Shown here: positions 1 to 5,433 of the stretch, in pieces
Layout: each line of letters starts with the position of its first letter
Position numbering within the stretch: position 1 is the first letter of the stretch
Origin: Xanthobacteraceae bacterium
GTDB taxonomy: Bacteria > Pseudomonadota > Alphaproteobacteria > Rhizobiales > Xanthobacteraceae
DNA length: 5,433 bases
NCBI GenBank assembly: GCA_030037185.1
Contig: JASHRR010001355.1
Coordinates: 1 to 5,433, forward strand
Direction: 5' to 3'
Position numbers and translations under genes: made by a program
Notes under the pieces: model-generated
Told to the model about the DNA's origin: nothing
Seen by the model: the letters and a program-made list of their open reading frames with translations, nothing else
Databases searched by the model: none

Positions 1-68
1 TGCAAGTTCGCCGTGTTGGGCCTTGCGGCTTTCTCGATCGCCGCCTTGGCAGCACAGCTACCCCGCCA
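1..68. other. Window edge downstream of the transporter operon, no supported gene
   Basis: These bases follow the ATPase stop codon on the minus strand. I see no hairpin followed by a T run, so there is no visible terminator and the operon may continue beyond the window. On the minus strand the only ATG overlapping the ATPase stop meets a stop after three codons. On the plus strand, frame 1 reads a hydrophobic, signal-peptide-like stretch (KFAVLGLAAFSIAALAAQ) that ends at a TAG at 112-114, inside the antisense of the ATPase gene. No start is visible, so I do not call it. Confidence 0.4.
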
Positions 69-1385
69 TCAGGCAGGGTTCTCCAGGCTTAAGGTGTCGC
101 TATTTTCGTCGTAGGCAAAAGCTTCGCCGTAGCGGGCAAACGAGATCACCGCGCGCAGGGTCTGTTCGGCGTCCTCCTCCGACATGTGGTCCTCGAGCTC
201 ATCACGAAAGCGGCTCGCATGCGCCCGGTGGGATGGGCGCTCGTCAAGTACGTGCTTGATGTGGGCGGCGAGCGGGATGTAGGTGAGGACGTGCTGGGCG
301 AACAGTTCCTTTCGCTCGTCGAAGCCGGCGAGCACAAACCGCTTGCCCTCATCTGCCAGGCTAATGTCGCCGTCCGCAACTTCGGCGAACCGCAAGAGAT
401 GGAGAAGGTCTGCCACCGGGAACAGGTCGTCGATCTCCATCTGCAGGCTCGCCGCGAGGGCCGGCAGGTCGGCACGCCCGTTGTAGGGATCGCCCGCGAT
501 CGCCTCCATCAGGCCGGCCAAAACATTAGGCGACACCCGTGGCAGCATCAGCGCGATGCCGGTACCAGGGAAAATGCCTTCCCGCCCCGGTTTTCCAGTC
601 GGCCTTTCGGTCATGCGAGCGTAAATAGCATCGACCAGCTGGCGGAATTTGGGGTCGACGCGATTGCGGGGCTGCGGCAGGTCGACGGCCAGGTCGGCCA
701 CCATACGTCCAGGATTTGATGAGAATACCAAGATGCGGTCACACATGAGGACCGCCTCCTCGATGTTGTGGGTAACCATCAGGATTGAGGAGATAGGCAT
801 GCGCCCTTCGCACCACAGGTCGAGAAGGTCGGTGCGCAGGGTTTCGGCGGTCAACACATCCAATGCCGAGAACGGCTCGTCCATGAGGAGCAGCTTGGGA
901 TGAACCACCAGCGCGCGGGCGAGCCCGACGCGCTGGCGCATGCCGCCGGAAAGCTCCTTCGGATAGGCGCTTTCGTATCCATCAAGACCGATAAGATCGA
1001 TGGCAGCGAGGGCCCGTTTGTGCCGAAGCTCAGGCGCGATTCCCTGCGCCTCAAGCCCGATCTCGACGTTCTCAAGCACGGTAAGCCAAGGAAATAATGC
1101 AAAGGTTTGGAAGACCAGCGCGACCTGCCTTGCCGGGCCCTCTACCTGCGCCCCCTCGATGGTCACGGTCCCGCCCATCGGACGCATCAGTCCGGCAATG
1201 ATTCGCAACAGCGTCGACTTTCCGCAGCCAGACCGACCCAGCAACGCCACGATCTCATTCTCGTTCAGCCTCAGGTTGACATCCTGGAGAACTTGGAGAT
1301 CGCCGCCAGAGCCCTTGTGGTACGCTTGAGAGACGCCCTGCACCGTCACGAGAGGAGATTTGACAGCAGTGGCTTGCTTGTCCAT
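69..1385 (-). CDS. NitT/TauT-type ABC transporter ATP-binding protein with C-terminal AAA-associated domain
   Basis: This is the cytoplasmic ATPase that powers the importer encoded just upstream. Seen in the 438-residue product: Walker A GRSGCGKST at about 50-58, Q-loop Gln at about 93 in VFQTFALFPWLTVLENV, signature LSGGMRQ at about 145-151, Walker B LLLMDEP at about 165-171, and switch His at about 206 in VTHNIEEAV. All key residues are present, so it should be active. The ABC domain ends near residue 250. After a linker, residues 277-434 form a second, mostly helical domain resembling the AAA-associated C-terminal domain (PF09821 type) found on some nitrate/sulfonate/bicarbonate-class ATPases. 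Plain SsuB/TauB-type ATPases are about 250-270 residues, so the extension is genuine extra sequence. I chose the ATG at 1385 because AGGAGA lies 6 nt upstream; an in-frame TTG at 1403 would overlap the permease stop and lacks a comparable site. The substrate cannot be told from the sequence. The extension may be regulatory, which is an inference. Confidence 0.93.
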   Translation of the reverse strand: MDKQATAVKSPLVTVQGVSQAYHKGSGGDLQVLQDVNLRLNENEIVALLGRSGCGKSTLLRIIAGLMRPMGGTVTIEGAQVEGPARQVALVFQTFALFPWLTVLENVEIGLEAQGIAPELRHKRALAAIDLIGLDGYESAYPKELSGGMRQRVGLARALVVHPKLLLMDEPFSALDVLTAETLRTDLLDLWCEGRMPISSILMVTHNIEEAVLMCDRILVFSSNPGRMVADLAVDLPQPRNRVDPKFRQLVDAIYARMTERPTGKPGREGIFPGTGIALMLPRVSPNVLAGLMEAIAGDPYNGRADLPALAASLQMEIDDLFPVADLLHLLRFAEVADGDISLADEGKRFVLAGFDERKELFAQHVLTYIPLAAHIKHVLDERPSHRAHASRFRDELEDHMSEEDAEQTLRAVISFARYGEAFAYDENSDTLSLENPA

Positions 1386-1391
1386 GACGCG

Positions 1392-1397
1392 TCTCCT
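1392..1397 (-). promoter_or_regulatory. Ribosome-binding site fixing the ATPase start
   Basis: AGGAGA on the minus strand, 6 nt before the ATG at 1385. It lies in the 14-nt gap after the permease stop and decides between this ATG and the upstream TTG at 1403. The tight spacing suggests the two genes share one transcript. Confidence 0.75.
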
Positions 1398-1399
1398 GC

Positions 1400-3142
1400 T
1401 CAATCGAGACGGAAGCGACGTCCGGCCAACTGATAGAGCGGGCGCCAGACGAGGCGATTGATCGCTACGACGAAGATCGACATTACCGTGATCCCAAGGG
1501 CAACGCGAGGATAGTCGCCGGCATCGGTTGCCTTGGCGATAAAGGCACCGAGCCCGGCCGCCTCAAGTTTGGTATCGCCCCAACTCGCAACTTCAGCGAC
1601 AATGCTGGCATTCCAGGAACCGCCCGAAGCCGTCAACGCCCCGGTGACGTAGTACGGAAATATTCCGGGCAAAATTGCTTTGCGCCACCATTGCCAGCTG
1701 CGCAGCCGAAAGAGGCTGGAAACTTCCCGCAAGTCGGTCGGGAAGGCACTGGCACCGGCAACGACGTTGAACAGAATGTACCATTGTGTGCCGAGTATCA
1801 TGAGCGGGCTCAACCAGATGCTCGGATTGAGATGCAACGAGACAATAATCACGACGATGATGGGAAAGAGTACATTAGCCGGAAAGGCCGCGAGGAACTG
1901 CGCGATCAGTTGCGCACGCTCGGCAACGGGCGGGCGTAGTCCAATCCACACCCCAATCGGCACCCAGATCAGGCTCGCAATTGCAACGAGGACCATCACC
2001 CTCGCAAGCGTTATGAATCCCAGCTCGAATGCCTCGCCGACGTCGCTCATGCTGAGATTTGCGTGCACATAGTCCACCACCAGCCAAACCGCATATCCGG
2101 TCAGCGCCAATACGATGCAGAGCCAAAGGATGTTACCAACCCGCCCACGCCAGAGCTCGGCCCATTTTGTCATCGAAGGCGCAAGTGCAACGACCGGCAG
2201 TCGCATCGTCGGCATCGCAACGAGCCCAGCCAAATGTTTAATGACCCGGCCGCGGCGGAGGAGGTCGAAGACCCAAGACCTCGGACGCTCCTGAGCGGCA
2301 GTCTGCTCCGACCTGAACTTGTCGGCCCAGGCCACGATCGGCCGGAATAGCAGCTGATCGTATACGAGTATCACCACTCCCATGGCGCCGACAGCTAACA
2401 CGACGGAAGCGATGTTCCTTTGCTCGATGGCCGTTGCCAGCCAAGATCCGATGCCCGGCAACCGGAAAGATGTATCGCCGACGGTAACTGCCTCTGACGC
2501 CACCACGAAAAACCAGCCGCCCGACATCGACATCATGGTATTCCAGATGAGTCCGGGCGCCGCAAAGGGAACTTCCAAACGCCAAAATCGCAACCACGCA
2601 GAGAGACCGAAGTGGCGACTGACTTCGTCGAGGTCGCTCGGCAATGTGCGCAGCGATTGGTAGAAGCTGAACGCCATGTTCCAGGCCTGCGCGGTGAAGA
2701 TCGCAAATATCGCCGCACATTCGGCCCCGAGTTGACTTCCCGGAAACAGGCGCGTGAAGAAGACAACCGTGAAGGTGAGAAAGCCGAGGACCGGCACCGA
2801 TTGCAGGATATCGAGCGCGGGTATGATCACCAGCTCGGCCTTGCGGCTCTTCGCCGCCAGCGTGCCGACCAGGAATGTGAAGACCAGCGAAGCGAGGATC
2901 GCTCCAAACATCCGCAATGTGGTGCGCAGAGCGTATTCGGGCAATTTCGCCGGATCGAGAGCGACCGGAGTGATATCGAGCTGGGCCAACGGCTGATTCA
3001 TCTCACGCGCACCGTGGGCAAGCGCCACGAAAGCAGCAACGAGGATGGCGAAGACAACGACATCGAAAAGATTAGGCACGAGCCCGCGCCGACCAAGGCC
3101 GAGTGGCGAGGCAGACCAAGCTCTTCTAGATTGAATGCCCAT
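1400..3142 (-). CDS. Duplicated (fused) permease of a NitT/TauT-type ABC anion importer
   Basis: A 580-residue inner-membrane protein forming the whole translocation pore. Two BPD_transp_1-type permease domains are joined in one chain, the arrangement known as the duplicated permease of anion ABC systems (COG4986 type). Half 1 spans about residues 25-275: a first membrane helix near 25-43, an external segment of about 25 residues, then further helices. Its coupling (EAA-type) loop is near 163-200, with TLPSDLDEVSRHFGLSAWLR. Half 2 spans about 335-575, with its loop near 463-500 (AFPTDLREVSSLFRLRSW). The halves clearly align: SGGWFFVVASEAVTVGDT against SGGSWNASIVAEVASWGDT, and LLFRPIVAWADKFR against LVWRPLYQLAGRRF. 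A charged linker of about 60 residues joins them. Typical single NitT/TauT permeases are about 250-280 residues, so the length fits two. The ATG at 3142 has GAGGT 5 nt upstream. The ATPase gene follows after 14 nt and presumably binds both coupling loops. Nitrate, sulfonate, taurine or similar anions are possible substrates; none can be chosen. Confidence 0.93.
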   Translation of the reverse strand: MGIQSRRAWSASPLGLGRRGLVPNLFDVVVFAILVAAFVALAHGAREMNQPLAQLDITPVALDPAKLPEYALRTTLRMFGAILASLVFTFLVGTLAAKSRKAELVIIPALDILQSVPVLGFLTFTVVFFTRLFPGSQLGAECAAIFAIFTAQAWNMAFSFYQSLRTLPSDLDEVSRHFGLSAWLRFWRLEVPFAAPGLIWNTMMSMSGGWFFVVASEAVTVGDTSFRLPGIGSWLATAIEQRNIASVVLAVGAMGVVILVYDQLLFRPIVAWADKFRSEQTAAQERPRSWVFDLLRRGRVIKHLAGLVAMPTMRLPVVALAPSMTKWAELWRGRVGNILWLCIVLALTGYAVWLVVDYVHANLSMSDVGEAFELGFITLARVMVLVAIASLIWVPIGVWIGLRPPVAERAQLIAQFLAAFPANVLFPIIVVIIVSLHLNPSIWLSPLMILGTQWYILFNVVAGASAFPTDLREVSSLFRLRSWQWWRKAILPGIFPYYVTGALTASGGSWNASIVAEVASWGDTKLEAAGLGAFIAKATDAGDYPRVALGITVMSIFVVAINRLVWRPLYQLAGRRFRLD

Positions 3143-3147
3143 ATGCT

Positions 3148-3152
3148 ACCTC
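3148..3152 (-). promoter_or_regulatory. Ribosome-binding site of the permease gene, part of a repeat
   Basis: GAGGT on the minus strand, 5 nt before the ATG at 3142. It is one of three CGAGGT copies within 32 nt (minus strand at 3153-3148, 3165-3160 and 3179-3174), so it can base-pair with the ACCTCG that lies between the upstream copies. Confidence 0.7.
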
Positions 3153-3162
3153 GGGCTCGACC

Positions 3163-3180
3163 TCGAGGTGATTACCTCGA
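3163..3180. repeat. 18-bp perfect palindrome next to the permease start
   Basis: TCGAGGT-GATT-ACCTCGA has two 7-bp arms and a 4-nt centre, ending 20 bp upstream of the permease ATG. Its left part overlaps a second perfect palindrome, ACCTCGAGGT at 3160-3169. As DNA it could be an operator. As RNA in the transporter leader it could fold as a hairpin that competes with pairing of ACCUCG to the SD. Pairing is read directly from the sequence; the role is inferred. Confidence 0.55.
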
Positions 3181-3182
3181 TC

Positions 3183-3216
3183 GGACTGCGGAACTTGCCT
3201 TCAGCATTAGCAGTCC
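3183..3216. repeat. Inverted repeat with 7-bp arms in the transporter leader
   Basis: GGACTGC at 3183-3189 and GCAGTCC at 3210-3216 are perfect complements separated by 20 nt. It could form a stem in the minus-strand leader RNA upstream of the palindrome at 3163-3180. With a 20-nt loop, a chance match is possible. Confidence 0.35.
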
Positions 3217-3225
3217 TGCCTCCGG

Positions 3226-3244
3226 TGGCAAATACCATTTGCCA
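3226..3244. promoter_or_regulatory. Operator-like 19-bp inverted repeat upstream of the transporter operon
   Basis: TGGCAAATACCATTTGCCA has perfect 8-bp arms around a 3-nt centre, 83 bp upstream of the permease start codon. The size and symmetry fit the site of a dimeric regulator. On the minus strand its end supplies TTGCCA (3231-3226), a good -35 match, followed after 16 nt by TAATGC (3209-3204), a poor -10 preceded by TG. If that promoter is real, a protein bound here would cover its -35. The regulator is not encoded in the window and its family cannot be named. Confidence 0.5.
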
Positions 3245-3336
3245 GCCGCAGCCCCGCCGATGACGGTCGCATAACGCAGCACATGAGCCACAGCCTCCTG
3301 CGTTGCGTCCAAGGTTCTCCCCTGTTCCCGGCGCCG

Positions 3337-3365
3337 TTGAATGGAGTAGTCGATACCGCTATATA
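3337..3365 (+). promoter_or_regulatory. Sigma70-type promoter of the small exported protein gene
   Basis: TTGAAT (3337-3342), a 17-nt spacer, then TATATA (3360-3365). Both hexamers are close to consensus at the ideal spacing. Transcription would start near 3372, giving a leader of about 20 nt that holds the ribosome-binding site at 3382-3387. The position upstream of an intact small gene supports it. Confidence 0.65.
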
Positions 3366-3381
3366 TCCTAGGCGATGCGGT

Positions 3382-3387
3382 GGGAGG
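3382..3387 (+). promoter_or_regulatory. Ribosome-binding site of the small exported protein
   Basis: GGGAGG, 5 nt before the ATG at 3393. It decides the start: an earlier in-frame ATG at 3375 would sit only a few bases from the predicted transcript start and would add six residues ahead of the signal peptide. Confidence 0.7.
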
Positions 3388-3392
3388 CCTCC

Positions 3393-3635
3393 ATGCGGCG
3401 GCAATCGATACTCGCCGTGATAGCAACAACAGCGACGCTAGCGCTCTCGGGTCATGTGTTGGCTGCGGGTGCGCCTATCCGCAAGCCGCCGGTCCCGGAA
3501 TCGACGCCCCCTTCGCCTCCTCCGCCGGTGGTCTCGCAAACGCCCCCCCATGGGCTACTCGGTGGCTGTGGCGGGAGACGAGTCCGTGACCCTCGCACCG
3601 GGCAGTGTCGTGGCCCGGCGGACCTTCCTCGTTGA
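3393..3635 (+). CDS. Small exported proline-rich protein with a C-terminal two-cysteine motif
   Basis: An 80-residue product that I do not recognise by name. Residues 1-25 form a classic Sec signal peptide: MRRQ, a hydrophobic core ILAVIATTATLALSG, then HVLAA, with likely cleavage near residue 24-26. The mature protein is about 55 residues. A proline-rich stretch (KPPVPESTPPSPPPPVVSQTPP in meaning, residues 31-52) is followed by a basic tail holding two cysteines, C59 in GGCGGRRVRDP and C72 in TGQCRGPAD. The spacing would allow one disulfide in the periplasm. Small signal-peptide proteins with a Cys-Arg-Asp-Pro tail of this general style are common hypotheticals in rhizobia (from memory, not checked). 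It has its own promoter and SD sequence and is divergent from the transporter operon. Function is unknown. A complete set of promoter, SD, signal peptide and stop makes a real gene likely. Confidence 0.72.
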   Translation: MRRQSILAVIATTATLALSGHVLAAGAPIRKPPVPESTPPSPPPPVVSQTPPHGLLGGCGGRRVRDPRTGQCRGPADLPR

Positions 3636-3769
3636 GTGGGGGGCCCTTCCTCAAAGCGAACGGAGTGAGCCTTTGCACCAGATCTGTTCCATGGGGAGGA
3701 CCTTCGCGCCGGCGCCGCCGCGCCGCGACGTCCGCTCTGAAGCCGTGCCGGTGCCGCTTGAGGTAAGCC

Positions 3770-4291
3770 CCCCGGGCAGCTCGAGGGCGTCGATTTTGTT
3801 GGCGAGGTTGAAGCAGACCCCGCGGACACGCGCGGGCGTCCGCGCCGCGGCCATCCAGAAAGTCTCTGAGCGTCTCCTCCATCACGGGGCTGCGGCCTGG
3901 CCGCCGGTGAGCTTGGACCATCAAGCACCGCCTGCCATCTGGCCCGATTGCGCAGATAATCGATCGAGTTCGCGTGGCCGATCGAGGAACACCTCGATGA
4001 GCACTGCTGGGCGGCCTGTCGGCGAGCTCGGGGATGCGCGCTGAGAAACTCCACAATATTCGGCAGCGCCCACCCGCTCTCTGCGGCGTGACGGAGGATT
4101 TGCGGATGGACCGAGCGATATGCGCGCCAGCCCACCTCCTCCGGATCGGAGATGTGGGCCTGCGCGACCTGCTTGGTGTGTTTGCAAGGATCGGGACCAC
4201 TCACCATGGCATGAACGGGCGGTGCGGCTCGGGTCATTCCCGTGGCTGGCGCCGTGTCTGATCGTTGATACTCTTGCTTTGACTGCGCCAC
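3770..4291 (-). pseudogene. Candidate decayed gene, protein-like segments in alternating frames
   Basis: Between the small exported gene and the monooxygenase the minus strand shows one plausible protein broken over its three frames. From a GTG at 4291, one frame runs through EEVGWRAYRSVHPQILRHAA to IVEFLSAHP near 4031. The next frame continues with PELADRP. The third gives PAVLIEVFLDRPRELD until about 3967. The first frame then resumes with YLRNRARWQAVLDGPSS. The switches fall at a CCCC run (plus-strand GGGG at 4030-4033), a CCC run (4009-4011) and a tandem ATCGATCG (3959-3966). Further down, MEETLRDFLDGRGADA (from 3882) and VCFNLANKIDALELPGG occupy different frames. I do not recognise the family. 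Apparent reading in several frames is common in GC-rich DNA, so this could be chance, or the indels could be sequencing errors in an intact gene. An uninterrupted reading to 3452 exists but would run through the antisense of the small exported gene, so I do not accept it. Confidence 0.33.
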
Positions 4292-4307
4292 GTGCTAGCC
4301 ATCAAGC

Positions 4308-5433
4308 ATGAAGAATAAAACCGTGTTGATTTCCGGCGCGGGGATCGGCGGACCAACACTAGCCTTCTGGCTGAACGCAGCAAGGTTCGAGCCGACACTG
4401 GTCGAGCTTGCGCCTGCGCTGCGCGCCAGCGGCTACGTCATCGACTTCTGGGGTCTCGGATACGAAATCGCGCAGCGCATGGGCCTGGGCAGCGACATCG
4501 ATCGGGTCGGCTATCACTTGCGCGAGATGCGGATCGTCAACGATCGAGGTAAGCGCGTGACCGGCTTCGGGACGAAGGTACTCCGCGAGCTGACCGGCGG
4601 GCGCTTTGTCACGCTCAGGCGCAGTGACCTGTCGCGGCTACTGTTCGAAAGGATCAAGGGCACCACGGAGGTGATTTTCGGCGACGAGATCGTCGCGCTT
4701 CAAGAGCGAGCGGACGGAGTGCAAGTTCAATTCAGACATGCCGGCGAGCGCTCGTTCGATCTGGTGATCGGCGCGGATGGCCTGCACTCACGCGTGCGTG
4801 GGCTCGTATTCGGGCCGCAGGGTCAGTTCGAGAAGCAGCTTGGCTATCTGGTCGCAGCGTTCGAGGCGCACGGGTACAGTCCTCGGGACGAGGATGTCTA
4901 CGTAATCTATAGCGATCCGGGTCGGCTACTTGGGCGCTTTGCATTGCATGACGATCGGACGCTGTTTTTGTTCGTTTTCGCCGCCGATGTCGATGCTCTT
5001 CGCGCGATGCCCGATCCGCAGGGTCAGAAAGCGGTGCTGCGGGAGAGGTTTGGCAAGGGGAGTTTGGAATGCCCCCGCATCCTTGACGAGCTGGATCGCA
5101 CGAATGAGCTCTATTTCGACCGCGTCAGCCAGATCAGGATGGCGCGCTGGTCGCAAGGCCGGGTGGCGCTTGTCGGGGATGCGGCATTCGCTGTGTCCTT
5201 AATGGCGGGGCAGGGTGCGGCGCTCTCCATGACGGGCGCCTACGTCTTGGCGGGAGAGCTCGCCAAGGCAGGCGGGCGGTACGAAGAGGCTTTTGGCAGA
5301 TACGAGGGGCACTTGCGGGCCTTTATCGGCTCCAAGCAGCAGGGCGCCGGGCGGTTTGCCGCCGCCTTTGCGCCAAAGACCCGATGCGGCCTGTTCCTTC
5401 GCAATCAAGTGATAAGGGCGTTCGCAATCCCGC
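4308..5433 (+). CDS. FAD-dependent monooxygenase, PHBH/UbiH/TetX superfamily (3' end outside window)
   Basis: A flavoprotein expected to use NAD(P)H and O2 to hydroxylate an aromatic or polyketide-like substrate in the cytoplasm. 375 residues are visible with no stop. Seen: the FAD-binding GAGIGG at 10-15, preceded by a beta strand (TVLIS) and followed by the ribose-binding acid E33 in TLVELAP; the conserved LRRSDLSRLL at about 103-112; the DG motif GADGLHSRVRG at 155-165; and the GD motif GRVALVGDAAF at 284-294 with MAGQGAALSM at 299-308. The usual GDAAH/GDAAY is GDAAF here and the customary Pro a few residues later is Leu. Relatives are about 380-410 residues, so only the last few dozen residues are missing. 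The ATG at 4308 fits the start of the first beta strand (MKNKTVLISG), but no SD is evident in front of it. A TTGACT at 4279-4284 might be a -35, but no good -10 follows at standard spacing. It is divergent from the candidate decayed gene. The substrate is unknown. Confidence 0.9.
   Translation, partial: MKNKTVLISGAGIGGPTLAFWLNAARFEPTLVELAPALRASGYVIDFWGLGYEIAQRMGLGSDIDRVGYHLREMRIVNDRGKRVTGFGTKVLRELTGGRFVTLRRSDLSRLLFERIKGTTEVIFGDEIVALQERADGVQVQFRHAGERSFDLVIGADGLHSRVRGLVFGPQGQFEKQLGYLVAAFEAHGYSPRDEDVYVIYSDPGRLLGRFALHDDRTLFLFVFAADVDALRAMPDPQGQKAVLRERFGKGSLECPRILDELDRTNELYFDRVSQIRMARWSQGRVALVGDAAFAVSLMAGQGAALSMTGAYVLAGELAKAGGRYEEAFGRYEGHLRAFIGSKQQGAGRFAAAFAPKTRCGLFLRNQVIRAFAIP

Noticed and set aside
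1..114. A plus-strand signal-peptide-like stretch (KFAVLGLAAFSIAALAAQ) ending at TAG
   Set aside because: No start is visible in the window, it ends after 37 codons and overlaps the 3' end of the ATPase gene in antisense; hydrophobic Ala/Leu runs arise easily in GC-rich DNA.
1383..1403. TTG at 1403 as ATPase start, giving a 4-nt stop/start overlap with the permease
   Set aside because: The ATG at 1385 has AGGAGA at ideal distance; the TTG form would read the SD itself as codons.
2612..3274. A 220-residue plus-strand reading antisense to the permease
   Set aside because: It is charged, low-complexity sequence opposite a clear membrane protein, a typical shadow of a GC-rich gene.
3172..3429. 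An 85-residue minus-strand reading in the control region
   Set aside because: It starts with TTG inside the antisense of the exported gene's signal peptide, has no SD, and covers the promoter and inverted repeats.
3623..3654. Possible terminator after the small exported gene: TTGAG/CTCAA pair and repeated CCTTCCTC
   Set aside because: The stem is only 5 bp with a 13-nt loop and no T run follows, so it does not look like a Rho-independent terminator.
3454..4044. A 196-residue plus-strand reading overlapping the exported protein gene
   Set aside because: It overlaps that gene in another frame, lacks an SD, and has Arg/Pro/Ser-rich shadow composition with no recognisable motif.
3452..4291. An uninterrupted 279-residue minus-strand reading through the gap and into the small gene
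   Set aside because: Its last 60 residues are the antisense of the exported protein, its composition is Arg/Pro/Ser-rich like a GC-rich shadow, and its protein-like parts are interrupted by low-complexity stretches.

Overview
The window looks like chromosomal DNA of a GC-rich alphaproteobacterium. A rhizobial (Bradyrhizobium-like) source is my best guess, based on base composition, the type of anion ABC transporter and the style of the small exported protein. I see no rRNA, tRNA, CRISPR array, insertion sequence or integrase.

Left part (69-3142, minus strand): a two-gene transport operon. The promoter-proximal gene is a 580-residue permease made of two fused, duplicated NitT/TauT-type inner-membrane domains. 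Its stop codon is followed after 14 nt by an ATPase gene with its own Shine-Dalgarno (SD) sequence. The ATPase carries a C-terminal extension of about 160 residues that resembles the AAA-associated C-terminal domain. Together they form an anion or organo-anion importer of unknown substrate. No periplasmic binding-protein gene is visible; it may lie outside the window.

Middle (3143-3392): a compact divergent control region. To the left it serves the transporter and contains three inverted repeats: a 19-bp operator-like palindrome, a 7-bp-arm stem, and an 18-bp palindrome next to the ribosome-binding site. The last could form a two-state RNA structure that hides or frees the SD of the permease. 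To the right lies a near-consensus sigma70-type promoter for an 80-residue exported, proline-rich protein with two cysteines (3393-3635).

3636-4307 has no convincing intact gene. On the minus strand, protein-like segments appear in alternating frames, joined at a C run, a second C run and a 4-bp tandem duplication. I read this tentatively as a decayed gene.

Right part (4308 to window end, plus strand): an FAD-dependent monooxygenase of the PHBH/UbiH/TetX superfamily. All 375 visible residues are in one frame and the gene runs off the window. It retains the dinucleotide-binding, DG and GD motifs, but the GD motif has Phe in place of the usual His or Tyr.

Nothing here is clearly a new system. 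The best leads are the control region upstream of the transporter, the decayed gene and the small exported protein.
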